A stretch of 64,000 nucleotides of DNA from Bradyrhizobium diazoefficiens (GCF_016612535.1 NZ_JAENXS010000001.1:1240001-1304000); one strand, 5' to 3'. Positions 47,129 to 56,859 are shown, numbered from the stretch's first letter. The notes: generated from the sequence alone by a model not told the origin. Numbers and translations: made by a program.

Positions 47129-48943
47129 CTACAGTCGGATCGTGCCGTCCGCAATGTGCGCAAATGTCTCGGAATCGAGCGCGACATAGGCGCCGGATTT
47201 CAGCTCGAACATGAACAATGGATCGGCCGTCGCGGTCGGATCAAAGCCCTCGCGGGCGAGTTCGCCCTTCTTCTGCTTGAACGTCTCGGTCGCATCGAGC
47301 TCGCGCGAGATGCGGACGAAGACCGGGCGGGCATAGGCCGGCAGGCGCTGCGCGAGGTGGACAGGCAAAGCCGCAATATCAAAGCCCTCGTTCACGACAA
47401 TCGCGCTCATGCCGGCCCGGCCGTCGGCGCCTGGAATGCTGACGCCATAGGTGGTGGCATCGACCACGCCGGTGAAATCGCGCACGGCGTCGTTGACCTC
47501 GGAGGTCGCGACGTTCTCGCCCTTCCAGCGGAAGGTGTCGCCGATGCGGTCGACGAAATGGAAGAAACCCCTGTCGTCGAGCCGCATGAGATCGCCGGTC
47601 CGGAACCAGGCATCGCCCTTGGCAAAGACGTCGCGAAGAATCTTCCTCTCGGTCTCGCCGGCGTCGGTGTAGCCCTCGAAACGACCCCCGCCCTCGTCGG
47701 CCTTGCCGATGCGACCGATGGCCTCGCCGGCCTCACCACGGGCACAGGCGATGCAAAAGCCATCGTCATTGCGCAACGGCGCACCGCTGTCGGGATCGAG
47801 CCTGACGAGGCTTGCCGGAAAGCGATGTGCAAGCAGCGGCGGGATGCGGCCGATCGCGCCTGGCTGTCCCTCGACGTTGAACAGTGAGAAATTACCTTCC
47901 GTCGCGGCATAAAATTCGAGAATGCGCGGAATGGCGAAGCGGTTCCGGAAATCCTCCCAGATATCTCCGCGCAGGCCATTGCCGCAGACGAGCCGCAGGC
48001 GGTGCCGGTTTTCGTATTCCGACGGCGGCGCTTTGAGCAGATAGCGGCAGAGCTCGCCGATATACTGGAACATCGTGCAGTCGTGCCGGACAATGTCGGG
48101 CCAGAAGTTCGAGGTCGAAAATTTCTCGGCGATCACCACCGAGCCGCCAGCGGCGAGCATGCTGCAGGGCGCGACGATGCCGCCGACCGAGTGGAACAGC
48201 GGCAGACAGTCATAGAGCCGATCTTGCGGGGTGGCGCCGGTGAGGCCGGCGAACCAGAAGCCCCAGTTGAGGATGCGGCGGTGGCTGATGCTGGCGGCCT
48301 TCGGCAGGCCTGTCGTTCCGGAGGTGTAGATCAGCAGCGCGCGGTCATCGATGGTGACGTTGCCATGTTCTTCCGGCGAGAGTGGGCCGTCGTCGAGTGC
48401 GGCGAGCGCGACATCGATCGCACGCTCGCTGCGGGCATCGCCATGGGTCCAGATTTTGGCTTCGGTCTTCAGATGCGGCGCGGCGCTTCCCAGGATCTCC
48501 GTAAGCTCATGCGCGACGATGATGTGCGAGGGCTTTGCCACGTCGACGCAATGCGCGAGCGACTGCCCAACGAGCTTTGTGTTGATCAACGCTACCACGC
48601 CGCCGACGCGGCTGATGCCGAGCCAGGCCGCGACATAATCGACGCCGTTCGGCATGATCAGGCCGATCGTGTCTCCCTTGGCGACGCCAACCGAGCGCGC
48701 CCAACGCGCATAGCGATTGATGCGCCGCGACAGGCCGTCGTAGTCGAGGCTTGCCTGGTCCGTGGCCAGCGCAACACGATCGGGCTGGCGCCGCGCCCAA
48801 TCGTCAACGACGTCGGCGAACAACCGCCCCGGCAGCGTCTCGATCCGCGCCGTCAGCTCGATCGCCTTCAGCCAGATCTTTGAGGCCGAAGGTGCGCGCG
48901 CGGCTTTGGCTTGCTCGATGACGCCGGTGGTCATGCCGTTCAT
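47129..48943 (-). CDS. FATP/very-long-chain acyl-CoA synthetase-like ligase
   Basis: A 604-residue adenylate-forming enzyme. Motifs are LLIYTSGTTGLPKAASISH, EFYAATEGNFSLFNVEG, WFRTGDLMRLDDRGF, DRIGDTFRWKGENVATSEV (hallmark of the FATP/ACSVL branch) and the C-terminal Lys in TETFKQKKGELAREGFDP. It would activate long or branched carboxylic acids as CoA thioesters, near the inner membrane. It is co-directional with the ACP-ligase-SDR genes. An ATG at 48943 is followed by another at 48934. Confidence 0.92.
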   Translation of the reverse strand: MNGMTTGVIEQAKAARAPSASKIWLKAIELTARIETLPGRLFADVVDDWARRQPDRVALATDQASLDYDGLSRRINRYARWARSVGVAKGDTIGLIMPNGVDYVAAWLGISRVGGVVALINTKLVGQSLAHCVDVAKPSHIIVAHELTEILGSAAPHLKTEAKIWTHGDARSERAIDVALAALDDGPLSPEEHGNVTIDDRALLIYTSGTTGLPKAASISHRRILNWGFWFAGLTGATPQDRLYDCLPLFHSVGGIVAPCSMLAAGGSVVIAEKFSTSNFWPDIVRHDCTMFQYIGELCRYLLKAPPSEYENRHRLRLVCGNGLRGDIWEDFRNRFAIPRILEFYAATEGNFSLFNVEGQPGAIGRIPPLLAHRFPASLVRLDPDSGAPLRNDDGFCIACARGEAGEAIGRIGKADEGGGRFEGYTDAGETERKILRDVFAKGDAWFRTGDLMRLDDRGFFHFVDRIGDTFRWKGENVATSEVNDAVRDFTGVVDATTYGVSIPGADGRAGMSAIVVNEGFDIAALPVHLAQRLPAYARPVFVRISRELDATETFKQKKGELAREGFDPTATADPLFMFELKSGAYVALDSETFAHIADGTIRL

Positions 48944-49169
48944 TCTTTCGGGCAGTATCTGCTTGTTCCCTCAAGCTTAGCCCGCGCGCCCTGCCCAGGT
49001 GTTAAGAGACAAGGTAAACCTCGGTTAGCTCTCGATTAACTGCGATCATCCTTTACCAAGCCGACGGGAACGGCGTGCGGCCTGGCGCGATTCTTGCGAT
49101 AGCAAATCCAGTCATTGGGGCGTGCTGCGCGGATCCCATCGCACCGATCGAGATGAACTGGAGGCCAGG

Positions 49170-50150
49170 ATGATCACCAAGCGACAGTTCCTGCAGACCG
49201 CCGCTTGTGCCGCGGCTACGCTCGCGGCGCCTCGTGCCTTTGCGGTCGGCAACCCGCCCTACCCCTCGCGTAGCGTGAAATGGGTGGTGCCGTATGCTCC
49301 GGGCGGGGCGACCGACGTGCTGTCGCGGCTGATCTGCCAGCGTCTGTCCGAGCGGTTCGGGCAGACCTTCGTCGTCGAGAACAAGCCCGGCGCCGGCAGC
49401 AATATCGGCACGCAGGCTGTGATCACCTCCGCGCCGGACGGATACACGCTGCTGCTGACCTCGACCGCGAACGCGATCAACGCCTCGTTCGATCCTGCGC
49501 TGCCATACAATTTCGCCAAGAGCATCGCGCCGATTGCCGGCGTCGCGCGCATTCCGCTGGTGCTGGTCGTCAACAACGATCTGCCGGTGAGGAACGTCGC
49601 CGATTTCATCGCCTACGCCAAGGCCAATCCCGGCAAGATGTCGATCGCCTCCTCCGGGATCGGCACCTCGCTGCATCTCTCCGGCGAGCTGTTCAAGTCG
49701 ACCGCCGGGGTGCAGTTCACTCACGTCCCGTATCGCGGCTCGGCGCCGGGCCTGACCGACGTGATGAGCGGTCAGATCCAGGGCATGTTCGACAACGTCA
49801 CCTCGTCCTTCGAGCTGGTGTGCGCCGGCAAGCTGCGCGCGCTCGGCGTCACCACGCGCGAGCGCTCAGAGATCCTGCCCGATGTGCCGCCGATCGCGGA
49901 CACGCTTCCTGGCTACGAGACGTCCTCGTTCTACGGGGTCGGCGCGCCCCATGACACGCCGCGCGAGATCGTCGACCTGCTCAATCGCGAAATCGACACG
50001 GTGCTCTCTAACGCAGAGATCAAGGCCCGCATTGCCGAGCTCGGCGCGATCCCGCTACACGGCAGCGCCGGTGAGTTCGGCGGCATGCTGACGGCCGAAA
50101 CCGACCGCTGGCGCAAGGTGGTGGAGCTATCGGGAATCAAGAAGGAATAG
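49170..50150 (+). CDS. TctC/Bug-family tripartite tricarboxylate transporter binding protein
   Basis: A 326-residue exported solute-binding protein from ATG 49170 (signal peptide FLQTAACAAATLAAPRAFA). Typical blocks are YPSRSVKWVVPYAPGGATDV, VVENKPGAGSNIGTQAV, FTHVPYRGSAPGLTDVMSGQ and LRALGVTTRERSE. Bug proteins bind carboxylates such as citrate or aromatic acids. No TctA/TctB membrane genes are nearby, so it is an orphan receptor of unknown ligand. A GGAGG-containing ribosome site is present. Confidence 0.93.
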   Translation: MITKRQFLQTAACAAATLAAPRAFAVGNPPYPSRSVKWVVPYAPGGATDVLSRLICQRLSERFGQTFVVENKPGAGSNIGTQAVITSAPDGYTLLLTSTANAINASFDPALPYNFAKSIAPIAGVARIPLVLVVNNDLPVRNVADFIAYAKANPGKMSIASSGIGTSLHLSGELFKSTAGVQFTHVPYRGSAPGLTDVMSGQIQGMFDNVTSSFELVCAGKLRALGVTTRERSEILPDVPPIADTLPGYETSSFYGVGAPHDTPREIVDLLNREIDTVLSNAEIKARIAELGAIPLHGSAGEFGGMLTAETDRWRKVVELSGIKKE

Positions 50151-50159
50151 CGGCCGGCG

Positions 50160-50450
50160 CTAGCCAGTTCTCCTGTGGCGCGGGCGCGGCGGCGCGCTCA
50201 GCGGATAATACGGATTGAGATCACAGGTCGCGGCGCGGCCTGCGGTCGTGGCACGGCACTGCGGCAGCGAGGTGAAGGAGCAATCATACCACTCTCCGCC
50301 ACCACCGCTTGAGCCGGAATAGACGTGCATGCAGACGGGATAGCGCGGGTCGAAGGTCTGGGCCTGCGACGGCGCCGCCGCGAGCAATGCGCCGACCGTC
50401 ACGATCGGGCGGAACGCGCCACGAATCAAGATATCCGGCCCAAACCGCAT
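50160..50450 (-). CDS. DUF3551-family exported small protein (copy 2)
   Basis: A 96-residue protein with a signal peptide (IVTVGALLAAAPSQAQ). The DUF3551 pattern is FDPRYPVCMHVYSG, then EWYDCSFTSLPQCRATTAG and ATCDLNPYY, with four Cys probably forming two disulfides. Function unknown. It lies 9 bp after a paralogue on the same strand; the mature parts are closely similar, indicating tandem duplication. Confidence 0.85.
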   Translation of the reverse strand: MRFGPDILIRGAFRPIVTVGALLAAAPSQAQTFDPRYPVCMHVYSGSSGGGGEWYDCSFTSLPQCRATTAGRAATCDLNPYYPLSAPPRPRHRRTG

Positions 50451-50459
50451 CGCAGACCT

Positions 50460-50741
50460 TCAGTAAACCTTCTTGTGACGCTTGCGCGGCGGTGGCGGCG
50501 GCGGTTCGTCGAAGGCGTAATAGGGATTGAGGTCGCAGCTCGCGGAGCGGCCCGAGGCCGAGACCCGGCACTGCGGCAGCGAGGTGAAGGAGCAATCGAA
50601 AAAGTCGCCGCCACCGCCAAAACCGCCGGTGGTAAACACGTGCATGCACACAGGATAGCGCGGATCATAGGTCTGGGCGCTGGCATCTGCCGCGACGAAC
50701 AGCGTGACAATCGCGGTGAGGGTCAGGAGAGGGAGGCGCAT
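50460..50741 (-). CDS. DUF3551-family exported small protein (copy 1)
   Basis: A 93-residue protein from ATG 50741 (MRLPLLTLTAIVTLFVAADA, signal peptide). The mature part is YDPRYPVCMHVFTTGGFGGG followed by DFFDCSFTSLPQCRVSASG and ASCDLNPYYAFDEPPP, with a basic/proline tail. It is the upstream member of the tandem pair and shares the same four-Cys layout. An upstream in-frame start at 50831 would add 30 residues and is unlikely. Confidence 0.85.
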   Translation of the reverse strand: MRLPLLTLTAIVTLFVAADASAQTYDPRYPVCMHVFTTGGFGGGGDFFDCSFTSLPQCRVSASGRSASCDLNPYYAFDEPPPPPPRKRHKKVY

Positions 50742-51165
50742 CGAACATTTCCTCGAATCGGTGGCACAGCAGGCTGTTATGACATTTCGATATGGCACAA
50801 CAGCGCGAAAGTAGCGATCGTTCCTCACCATACCTCTCCTGCTTGTGACGCGCGCTCGAAAAAGGCGAGAAACGGCGCCCGGTTCGCGGCAAAGGAAAAA
50901 GAGCGCCCCTTACGGCCTGCATAGAACGCATATCTCGCTGCGTGCATCCTTCGACAAAGGTCGCAAGCGTTCGGCGCAGGATTCCTCTCGCAAGCCTCGT
51001 CGAAGGGACTAGTCTTCAGTCCGATAACGCTGGCCCAGGACCCTCGAAGTTCTGGAGCATCAACAAGCGAATGGCTGAAGGAAACGCAGATTCGCGCTCG
51101 AGCTCTCTCGGGCGCAGCTCCGCTTTGCGCGAGTAGATGCGCTGGCCAGTCGATGGTGTCAGGGC
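50742..51165. other. 424-bp intergenic region between DUF3551 pair and RND gene
   Basis: It holds the divergent promoters of the DUF3551 genes and the RND pump gene. A loose inverted repeat CCTTCGAC (about 50948-50955) / GTCGAAGG (about 50999-51006) is visible. A short + strand frame (50942-51136) has no recognisable product, and no membrane-fusion gene is present. Confidence 0.35.
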
Positions 51166-54100
51166 ATGCAAGAGAGCTTCTCGTCTCCGTTCATCCGCTA
51201 TCCGATCGGCACCTCGCTGCTGATGGCGGGCATCCTGTTCGTGGGCCTCGTGGCCTATCCGCTGCTGCCGGTCGCGCCACTGCCGCAGGTCGACTTTCCG
51301 ACCATTCAGCTCTCGGCGTCGCTCCCCGGCGGCAGCCCGGAAACGATGGCCTCTTCGGTGGCTCAGCCGCTTGAACGCCAGCTCGCGCAGATCCCTGGCA
51401 TCGCGCAGATGACATCGACCAGTTCGCTGGGCTCGGCGTCGATCACCATCCAGTTCGACCTCAACCGCAAGATCGACGCCGCTGCGAACGACGTGCAGGC
51501 CGCAATCAATGCGGCAAGCGGCCAGTTGCCGAAAAACCTGCCCTCGCCACCCACCTATCGCAAGGTCAACCCGGCAGATTCGCCGGTCATGATCCTGTCT
51601 GCGACGTCGGACACGCTGCCGCTGACCGTGGTCAGCGACCGCACCGATGCCCAACTCGCGCAGCAGATCAGCCAGATATCCGGTGTCGCGCAAGTGTTCG
51701 TCGGCGGGCAGCAGAAACCCTCGGTGCGCATACAGGTCGATCCGGCCAAGCTCGTGGCCAAGGGCCTGTCGCTGGAGGACGTGCGAAGCCAGGTCGCGGC
51801 CGCGACCACCGACAGCCCGAAGGGCAATATCGACGGTGCCAGGCGCGCCTACACGATCTACGCCAACGACCAGCTCACCCAGGCTCAGCACTGGCAGGAC
51901 GTCATCGTCGCCTATCGCAACGGCGCACCGCTGCGGATCCGTGACATCGGCCAGGCCGTGGCAGGGCCGGAGGACATGAAGACGGCGGCATGGGCCGACG
52001 GCAAGCGCGGCGTGTTCCTTGTCATTTTCAAGCAGCCCGGCGCCAACGTCATCGAGACCGTCGACCGCATCAAGGCGCAATTGCCGCGGCTGATCGCGGC
52101 GATCCCGCCCGCGATCGCAATCAAGATCATCAGCGACCGCACCATCACCATCCGCGCCGCGGTCGAGGACGTGCAAATCACGCTGATGACCACCATCGCA
52201 CTCGTGGTGATGGTAATCTTCATCTTCCTGCGCAGCTTCTGGGCCACGATCATCCCGAGCATCACCGTGCCGCTGGCGCTGCTGGGAGCCTGCTCGCTGA
52301 TCTGGGCATTCGGCTATTCGCTGGACAATCTCTCCCTGATGGCGCTGACGATCGCGGTCGGATTCGTGGTGGACGATGCCATCGTGATGCTGGAGAACAT
52401 CACCCGCTACGTCGAGCATGGCGAGAAGCCGCTAGCTGCGGCCTACAAGGGCGCGGCCGAAATCGGCTTCACCATCGTCTCGATCAGCATCTCGCTGATT
52501 GCGGTGCTGATCCCGTTATTGCTGATGGGCGGCATCATCGGCCGGCTGTTCCGCGAATTCGCAGTCACGCTGGCGATGGCGATCCTCGTCTCTCTCGTTG
52601 TTTCGCTGACGCTGACGCCGATGATGGCCTCGCGCTTCCTGCGCGCCAATCACGAGGCCCGGCACGGTCGCTTCTATCAATGGAGCGAGCGGATGTTCGA
52701 AAGGCTGCTCGGCGCCTATGAGCGCGGGCTCGACGTCGCGCTGCGCCACAGTTTCGTGACGCTTTGCATCTTCTTCGCAACCGTCGCGCTCTCGGTCTAC
52801 CTCTTCATCCTGATCCCGAAGGGTTTCTTTCCGCAGCAGGACAATGGCTTCCTCACGGCCGTGTCCGAGATGCCCCAGGACATCTCCTTCACGGAGATGA
52901 AGCGGCGCCAGGTGGAGCTCAACACCATCGTGCAGGCCGACCCCGCCGTCGATTCGATAGCGATGTTCATCGGCGGCGGCGGCACCGCACTGAACTCGGG
53001 ACGCATGTACATCACCTTGAAACCGCTGGAGCAGCGTGACGCTGGCGCGCAGCAGATCATCGCGCGGCTGCGGCCCAAGATCGCCAAGGTCGAGGGCGCC
53101 AAGCTCTACATGCAGGCCTCGCAGGACGTTCGCCTCGGCGGCCGCGCCACCCGCACCCAGTTCGAATTCACGCTCCAGGACGCCAATCTCGCCGAACTGA
53201 ACGAATGGGCGCCGAAAATCCTCGACGCGATGAAAACACTACCGCAACTGCGCGACGTCGCGACCGACCAGCAGACCGACGGCACGACGGTTCAGCTCAA
53301 GATCAATCGCGACACCGCCGCACGCTACGGCATCCAGCCGCAGCTGATCGACGATACGCTCTATGACGCGTTCGGGCAGCGCCAGGTCGCGCAATACTTC
53401 ACCCAGACCAACAGCTATCACGTCGTCCTGGAGATCACGCCGGACCTGCAAGGCCAGCTCGGCACGCTCGACAAGCTCTATCTCAAGTCGCCGCTGACCG
53501 GCGACGAGGTGCCGCTCTCGGTGTTCTGCAGCTGGACCAATGTGCCTGTGCGACCGCTTGCGATCTCGCATCAGGGCCAATTCCCGTCGGTGACGATCAG
53601 CTTCAATCTCGCCGAGGGCGTGGCGCTGGGACAGGCGACCGACGCGGTACTGCACGCGGTCGGCGAGATGCGCGCGCCGCCGGCGCTGGCGACGAGTTTT
53701 CAGGGCACCGCGCAGGCATTCCAGCAATCGCTCGGCACCGTGCCGTTACTGATCCTCGCCGCACTGGTCGTGGTCTACCTGATCCTGGGCGTGCTCTACG
53801 AGAGCTACATCCACCCCCTGACCATTCTGTCCACACTGCCCTCGGCCGGCGTTGGCGCCGTCGCGATCCTGATGATCTTCGGCTTCGACTTCAGCCTCAT
53901 TGCGTTGATCGGTGTCATTCTCCTGATCGGCATCGTCAAGAAGAACGGCATCATGATGGTCGATTTCGCCATCGCGGCCGAACGCGAGCAGCATCTCACC
54001 CCGGAGCAGTCGATCCGCCAAGCGGCGTTGCTGCGCTTTCGCCCGATCATGATGACGACGATGGCCGCCCTGCTCGGCGGCGTGCCGCTGATGCTCGGAA

Positions 54101-54303
54101 ACGGCACCGGCGCCGAAATCCGCCAGCCGCTCGGCTATGCCATGGTCGGCGGCCTTCTTGTGAGCCAGGCACTGACGCTGTTCACGACCCCGGTCGTCTA
54201 TCTCTACCTCGACCGCTTCTCCGACCTGCTCTCACGCTGGATGGAGAAGAAGCCGCCGGCCGCCGCAGCGCGCGACGAGCACAAGGATCACGCGGCGGAG
54301 TGA
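51166..54303 (+). CDS. RND-family multidrug efflux permease (MdtB/MdtC-like)
   Basis: A 1045-residue inner-membrane proton-driven pump. Twelve helices in two halves surround two periplasmic loops. The N-terminus SSPFIRYPIGTSLLMAGILF and QVDFPTIQLSASLPGGSPET are MdtB/C-like. The proton-relay Asp pair lies in VGFVVDDAIVMLENI, and the late KKNGIMMVDFAIAAE motif is conserved. No membrane-fusion protein or outer-membrane channel gene lies within this window next to it, so partners must be elsewhere. It has a normal length and no frame damage. Confidence 0.93.
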   Translation: MQESFSSPFIRYPIGTSLLMAGILFVGLVAYPLLPVAPLPQVDFPTIQLSASLPGGSPETMASSVAQPLERQLAQIPGIAQMTSTSSLGSASITIQFDLNRKIDAAANDVQAAINAASGQLPKNLPSPPTYRKVNPADSPVMILSATSDTLPLTVVSDRTDAQLAQQISQISGVAQVFVGGQQKPSVRIQVDPAKLVAKGLSLEDVRSQVAAATTDSPKGNIDGARRAYTIYANDQLTQAQHWQDVIVAYRNGAPLRIRDIGQAVAGPEDMKTAAWADGKRGVFLVIFKQPGANVIETVDRIKAQLPRLIAAIPPAIAIKIISDRTITIRAAVEDVQITLMTTIALVVMVIFIFLRSFWATIIPSITVPLALLGACSLIWAFGYSLDNLSLMALTIAVGFVVDDAIVMLENITRYVEHGEKPLAAAYKGAAEIGFTIVSISISLIAVLIPLLLMGGIIGRLFREFAVTLAMAILVSLVVSLTLTPMMASRFLRANHEARHGRFYQWSERMFERLLGAYERGLDVALRHSFVTLCIFFATVALSVYLFILIPKGFFPQQDNGFLTAVSEMPQDISFTEMKRRQVELNTIVQADPAVDSIAMFIGGGGTALNSGRMYITLKPLEQRDAGAQQIIARLRPKIAKVEGAKLYMQASQDVRLGGRATRTQFEFTLQDANLAELNEWAPKILDAMKTLPQLRDVATDQQTDGTTVQLKINRDTAARYGIQPQLIDDTLYDAFGQRQVAQYFTQTNSYHVVLEITPDLQGQLGTLDKLYLKSPLTGDEVPLSVFCSWTNVPVRPLAISHQGQFPSVTISFNLAEGVALGQATDAVLHAVGEMRAPPALATSFQGTAQAFQQSLGTVPLLILAALVVVYLILGVLYESYIHPLTILSTLPSAGVGAVAILMIFGFDFSLIALIGVILLIGIVKKNGIMMVDFAIAAEREQHLTPEQSIRQAALLRFRPIMMTTMAALLGGVPLMLGNGTGAEIRQPLGYAMVGGLLVSQALTLFTTPVVYLYLDRFSDLLSRWMEKKPPAAAARDEHKDHAAE

Positions 54304-54333
54304 GCGCCGCGAAGCGTGGGGCCCATGCTCGGA

Positions 54334-56211
54334 CTACCCGCCGAGTCCCTGCAACACCAACCGGTTCAGCCGTGCGGCAAACGCGGCCGGATCTTCCGGC
54401 AGCTCGCCGTCCAGGATCTGCGCCTGTTCGAGCAGGAGCAGGCTGAGGTCGTCGACCGTCGTCGAGCCGGCCTGCGCCCTGGTGATCGCCGTGACCATCG
54501 CGTGGCGCAAGTTGATTTCGAGAATCGGCTTGGTGCGCATGCCGCGGTTCTGCTGTGCCAGGATGCGTTCGAGCTCCCGGCTGGGGCCCTGGCTGTCGGC
54601 GACGAGGCACGACGCCGAGCTGGTGAGGCGCGTCGAAGCCTTGACGTCGCTGACGCGCTCGCCGAGTGCGGCCTTGATCACCGCGATGGTGGCGGCTTCA
54701 TCCGCCTCGGGTTCGTCCTGCTTCGCCTCGTTCTTGTCGTCGACCCGCGGGATCAAATCGAGGTTGAGGTCGCCCTGGCTCAGCGACTTCAGCGGTTTGC
54801 CCTCGAACTCCGTCGGCATCGAGGTCCAGAAGGCGTCGACCGGATCGGACAGCAGCAGCACCTCGATGCCGCGCGCGGTCGCAGCTTCGAGCCGCGGACT
54901 GGACTTCAGCCGCTCGATGCTGTCGCCGACGAGATAGTAGATCTCGGTCTGGTTCGGCTTGAAAGCGGCGACGACGTCCTTGAGCGCACGCTTCTCACCC
55001 GTCGTGGTGGTGAAGCGCGCCAGCGCCAGCAGCTTTTCACGCCGCTCGAAATCCTCGTAGATGCCCTCTTTCAGCACCGCACCGAAGGCATCCCAGATTT
55101 TTGCGAAGTTTTCGGCGTCCTTGTCGGCGAGGCTTTCGAGCTCGTTAATGACGCGGGTCGCCACGGCTTTGCGGATCTGCGCCAGCTGCGGGTTGTTCTG
55201 GAGCATCTCGCGCGAGATGTTGAGCGGAAGATCCTCGCTGTCGACAACGCCGCGGATGAAGCGCAGATAGCCCGGCAACAGATCGGCATCATCAGTGATG
55301 AAGACGCGACGGACATAGAGTTTTACGCGGCCTTTTCGGGAGGGTTCAAAGAGGTCGAACGGCTTTGTCGACGGCGCGAACAGCAGCACGGCGTAGGAGT
55401 AGCGGCCCTCGGCGCGGTAGTGCAGCGTCATGGCGGGATCGTCGAACGCGGACGCGATCTGATGATAAGCCTTCTTGTAGTCTTCCGCCGAGAGCTCGGA
55501 TTTCGATCGCTGCCACAGCGCGCTCGCCGAATTGATCTGGCGCGGCTCGCCCTCTTCCGGCGCGAGCTCGATCGGGAACAGGATGTTGTCCGAATAAGCG
55601 CCGACAACGCGCTCGATCTCGTAAGTTTCGAGATATTTCTTGGCGTCATCCTTGAGGTGCAGAACGATCTCGGTGCCGCGCGCCACGCGGGCAGCATCGT
55701 CCTCGCTCGCGCGCGCGATCTCGAAGCCGGAGCCTCCGGAGGACGTCCAGGTCCAGACGTCGCTCTCGCCGGCACGGCGGCTGACGACCACGATCTTGTC
55801 GGCGACCATGAAGGCGGAATAGAAGCCGACCCCGAACTGGCCGATCAGGCCGAGGCCGTCCTTGGCCTCCTTCAGCTTCGACACGAAGGCCTTGGTGCCG
55901 GAACGGGCGATGGTGCCGAGATGGTCGATCAGCTCCTGCCGCTCCATACCGATGCCGTTGTCGGCGATCGTCAGCGTTCCGGCCGCCTTGTTCGGGCTGA
56001 TGCGGATCTTGAGCGCGTCGCCCTCGCCCAGCAGCGCCGGGTTGGCGATCGCCTCATAGCGCAACTTGTCGCAGGCATCCGAGGCGTTGGAGATGAGCTC
56101 ACGCAGAAAGATGTCGGTCTCCGAATAGACCGAATGCACCATCAGATGCAGAAGCTCGGAAACTTCGGCCTGGAAAGGCTGCGTATGCGTAGCCGTATCG
56201 GACATCGTCAT
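54334..56211 (-). CDS. htpG: Hsp90-family chaperone HtpG
   Basis: A 625-residue ATP-dependent chaperone. The GHKL ATPase domain shows [39 protein letters not shown] and [15 protein letters not shown]. The middle domain has [20 protein letters not shown] and [19 protein letters not shown] complete C-terminal dimerisation region follows. ATG 56211 is immediately followed by a second ATG at 56205; either may be used. It converges on the RND pump gene with 30 bp between stops. Confidence 0.96.
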   Translation of the reverse strand: MTMSDTATHTQPFQAEVSELLHLMVHSVYSETDIFLRELISNASDACDKLRYEAIANPALLGEGDALKIRISPNKAAGTLTIADNGIGMERQELIDHLGTIARSGTKAFVSKLKEAKDGLGLIGQFGVGFYSAFMVADKIVVVSRRAGESDVWTWTSSGGSGFEIARASEDDAARVARGTEIVLHLKDDAKKYLETYEIERVVGAYSDNILFPIELAPEEGEPRQINSASALWQRSKSELSAEDYKKAYHQIASAFDDPAMTLHYRAEGRYSYAVLLFAPSTKPFDLFEPSRKGRVKLYVRRVFITDDADLLPGYLRFIRGVVDSEDLPLNISREMLQNNPQLAQIRKAVATRVINELESLADKDAENFAKIWDAFGAVLKEGIYEDFERREKLLALARFTTTTGEKRALKDVVAAFKPNQTEIYYLVGDSIERLKSSPRLEAATARGIEVLLLSDPVDAFWTSMPTEFEGKPLKSLSQGDLNLDLIPRVDDKNEAKQDEPEADEAATIAVIKAALGERVSDVKASTRLTSSASCLVADSQGPSRELERILAQQNRGMRTKPILEINLRHAMVTAITRAQAGSTTVDDLSLLLLEQAQILDGELPEDPAAFAARLNRLVLQGLGG

Positions 56212-56247
56212 GCATTTACCCGGTCAATCGGAGATGGAGAAAGCCGG

Positions 56248-56276
56248 GATATAACGCGATGGGACAGGGGATCAAG
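56248..56276 (-). promoter_or_regulatory. promoter of htpG
   Basis: On the minus strand, CTTGAT (56276-56271), 17 bases and TATATC (56253-56248) give a good promoter about 37 bp before the ATG. CTTGAT could serve either the housekeeping or the heat-shock sigma factor; the -10 does not match the RpoH consensus CCCCAT-type at proper spacing. Confidence 0.5.
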
Positions 56277-56286
56277 TGCACATACG

Positions 56287-56315
56287 AAATCGCCCTCGTG
56301 GCGAGAGGGCGATTT
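56287..56315 (-). terminator. terminator of the small secreted protein gene
   Basis: CGCCCTC-gtggcga-GAGGGCG with flanking AAAT/ATTT pairs gives a 10-bp stem. It lies about 20 bp past the stop of the minus-strand gene at 56336. Confidence 0.75.
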
Positions 56316-56335
56316 TCCGGGATCGCCGACGCGGA

Positions 56336-56737
56336 TCAGGTCACGCAGCGGCCGGGCTGCAGCAGTTTTGCGACCTCGGTCAGGGAGCTGACCATGGACT
56401 CGCAGGCGATCGTCGGCTTGCGGTCCGGCTTCAGCAGGAAGGGGGCCGGCTTGGCGTTACCGGTCTCGACCGCGGGGACCCGGAGCAGCACGGACGTATC
56501 GGCAAGATCGTTCAGTCGCATCGAGACGGTGCGGGTCGGAACCGCCGTCGGCTTCAGGTCGGCGAGCCGGTCAGACTTGCTGGTGCGATTGACATTGTGG
56601 CTTGCGACACTGGGACCCGGCTGGTCGGCGACCGCCTCCCAGCGGTCGGAAAGGTCATGGCCGGAAGCCAGCTGCGCAGCGCCGAGCGCGAATGTGATCG
56701 CGGCCGCACCCAAAAATGCTTTGTGAATCTGTGACAT
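56336..56737 (-). CDS. small secreted hypothetical protein
   Basis: A 133-residue protein from ATG 56737 (MSQIHKAFLGAAAITFALGA, signal peptide ending near ASG-HD). The mature part has basic stretches (RTSKSDRLADLKPTAVPTRT) and a C-terminal domain with two Cys (PTIACESMVSSLTEVAKL ... PGRCVT) that may form a disulfide. No family recognised. Confidence 0.65.
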   Translation of the reverse strand: MSQIHKAFLGAAAITFALGAAQLASGHDLSDRWEAVADQPGPSVASHNVNRTSKSDRLADLKPTAVPTRTVSMRLNDLADTSVLLRVPAVETGNAKPAPFLLKPDRKPTIACESMVSSLTEVAKLLQPGRCVT

Positions 56738-56804
56738 GTCTGTCGGTCCCTCGCCCCATGGCGATCGCGGGAACAACGCGAGGAGAGGACCGGAGTTTCC
56801 CAGA

Positions 56805-56822
56805 GGTTAAGATCACTTAACC
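56805..56822. promoter_or_regulatory. GGTTAA-N6-TTAACC palindrome
   Basis: GGTTAA-gatcac-TTAACC lies 68 bp upstream of the minus-strand secreted protein gene and about 50 bp upstream of the candidate small RNA. It looks like an operator, but the N6 spacing excludes a canonical CtrA site (TTAA-N7-TTAA). The regulator is unknown. Confidence 0.4.
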
Positions 56823-56859
56823 GTGTGTGAAAAGGCTGGGGTGTCCCGCGAAAAATTTG

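Noticed and set aside
51016..52419. Minus-strand frame opposite the RND pump
   Set aside because: Antisense artefact within a fully conserved transporter gene.
56254..56276. RpoH-type promoter for htpG using CTTGAT and CCCATC
   Set aside because: Only 7 bases separate the two elements; a housekeeping-like -10 at 17 bases fits better.
54316..56391. Long plus-strand open frame opposite htpG
   Set aside because: A shadow of htpG; rich in Arg/Asp/Val without any domain pattern.
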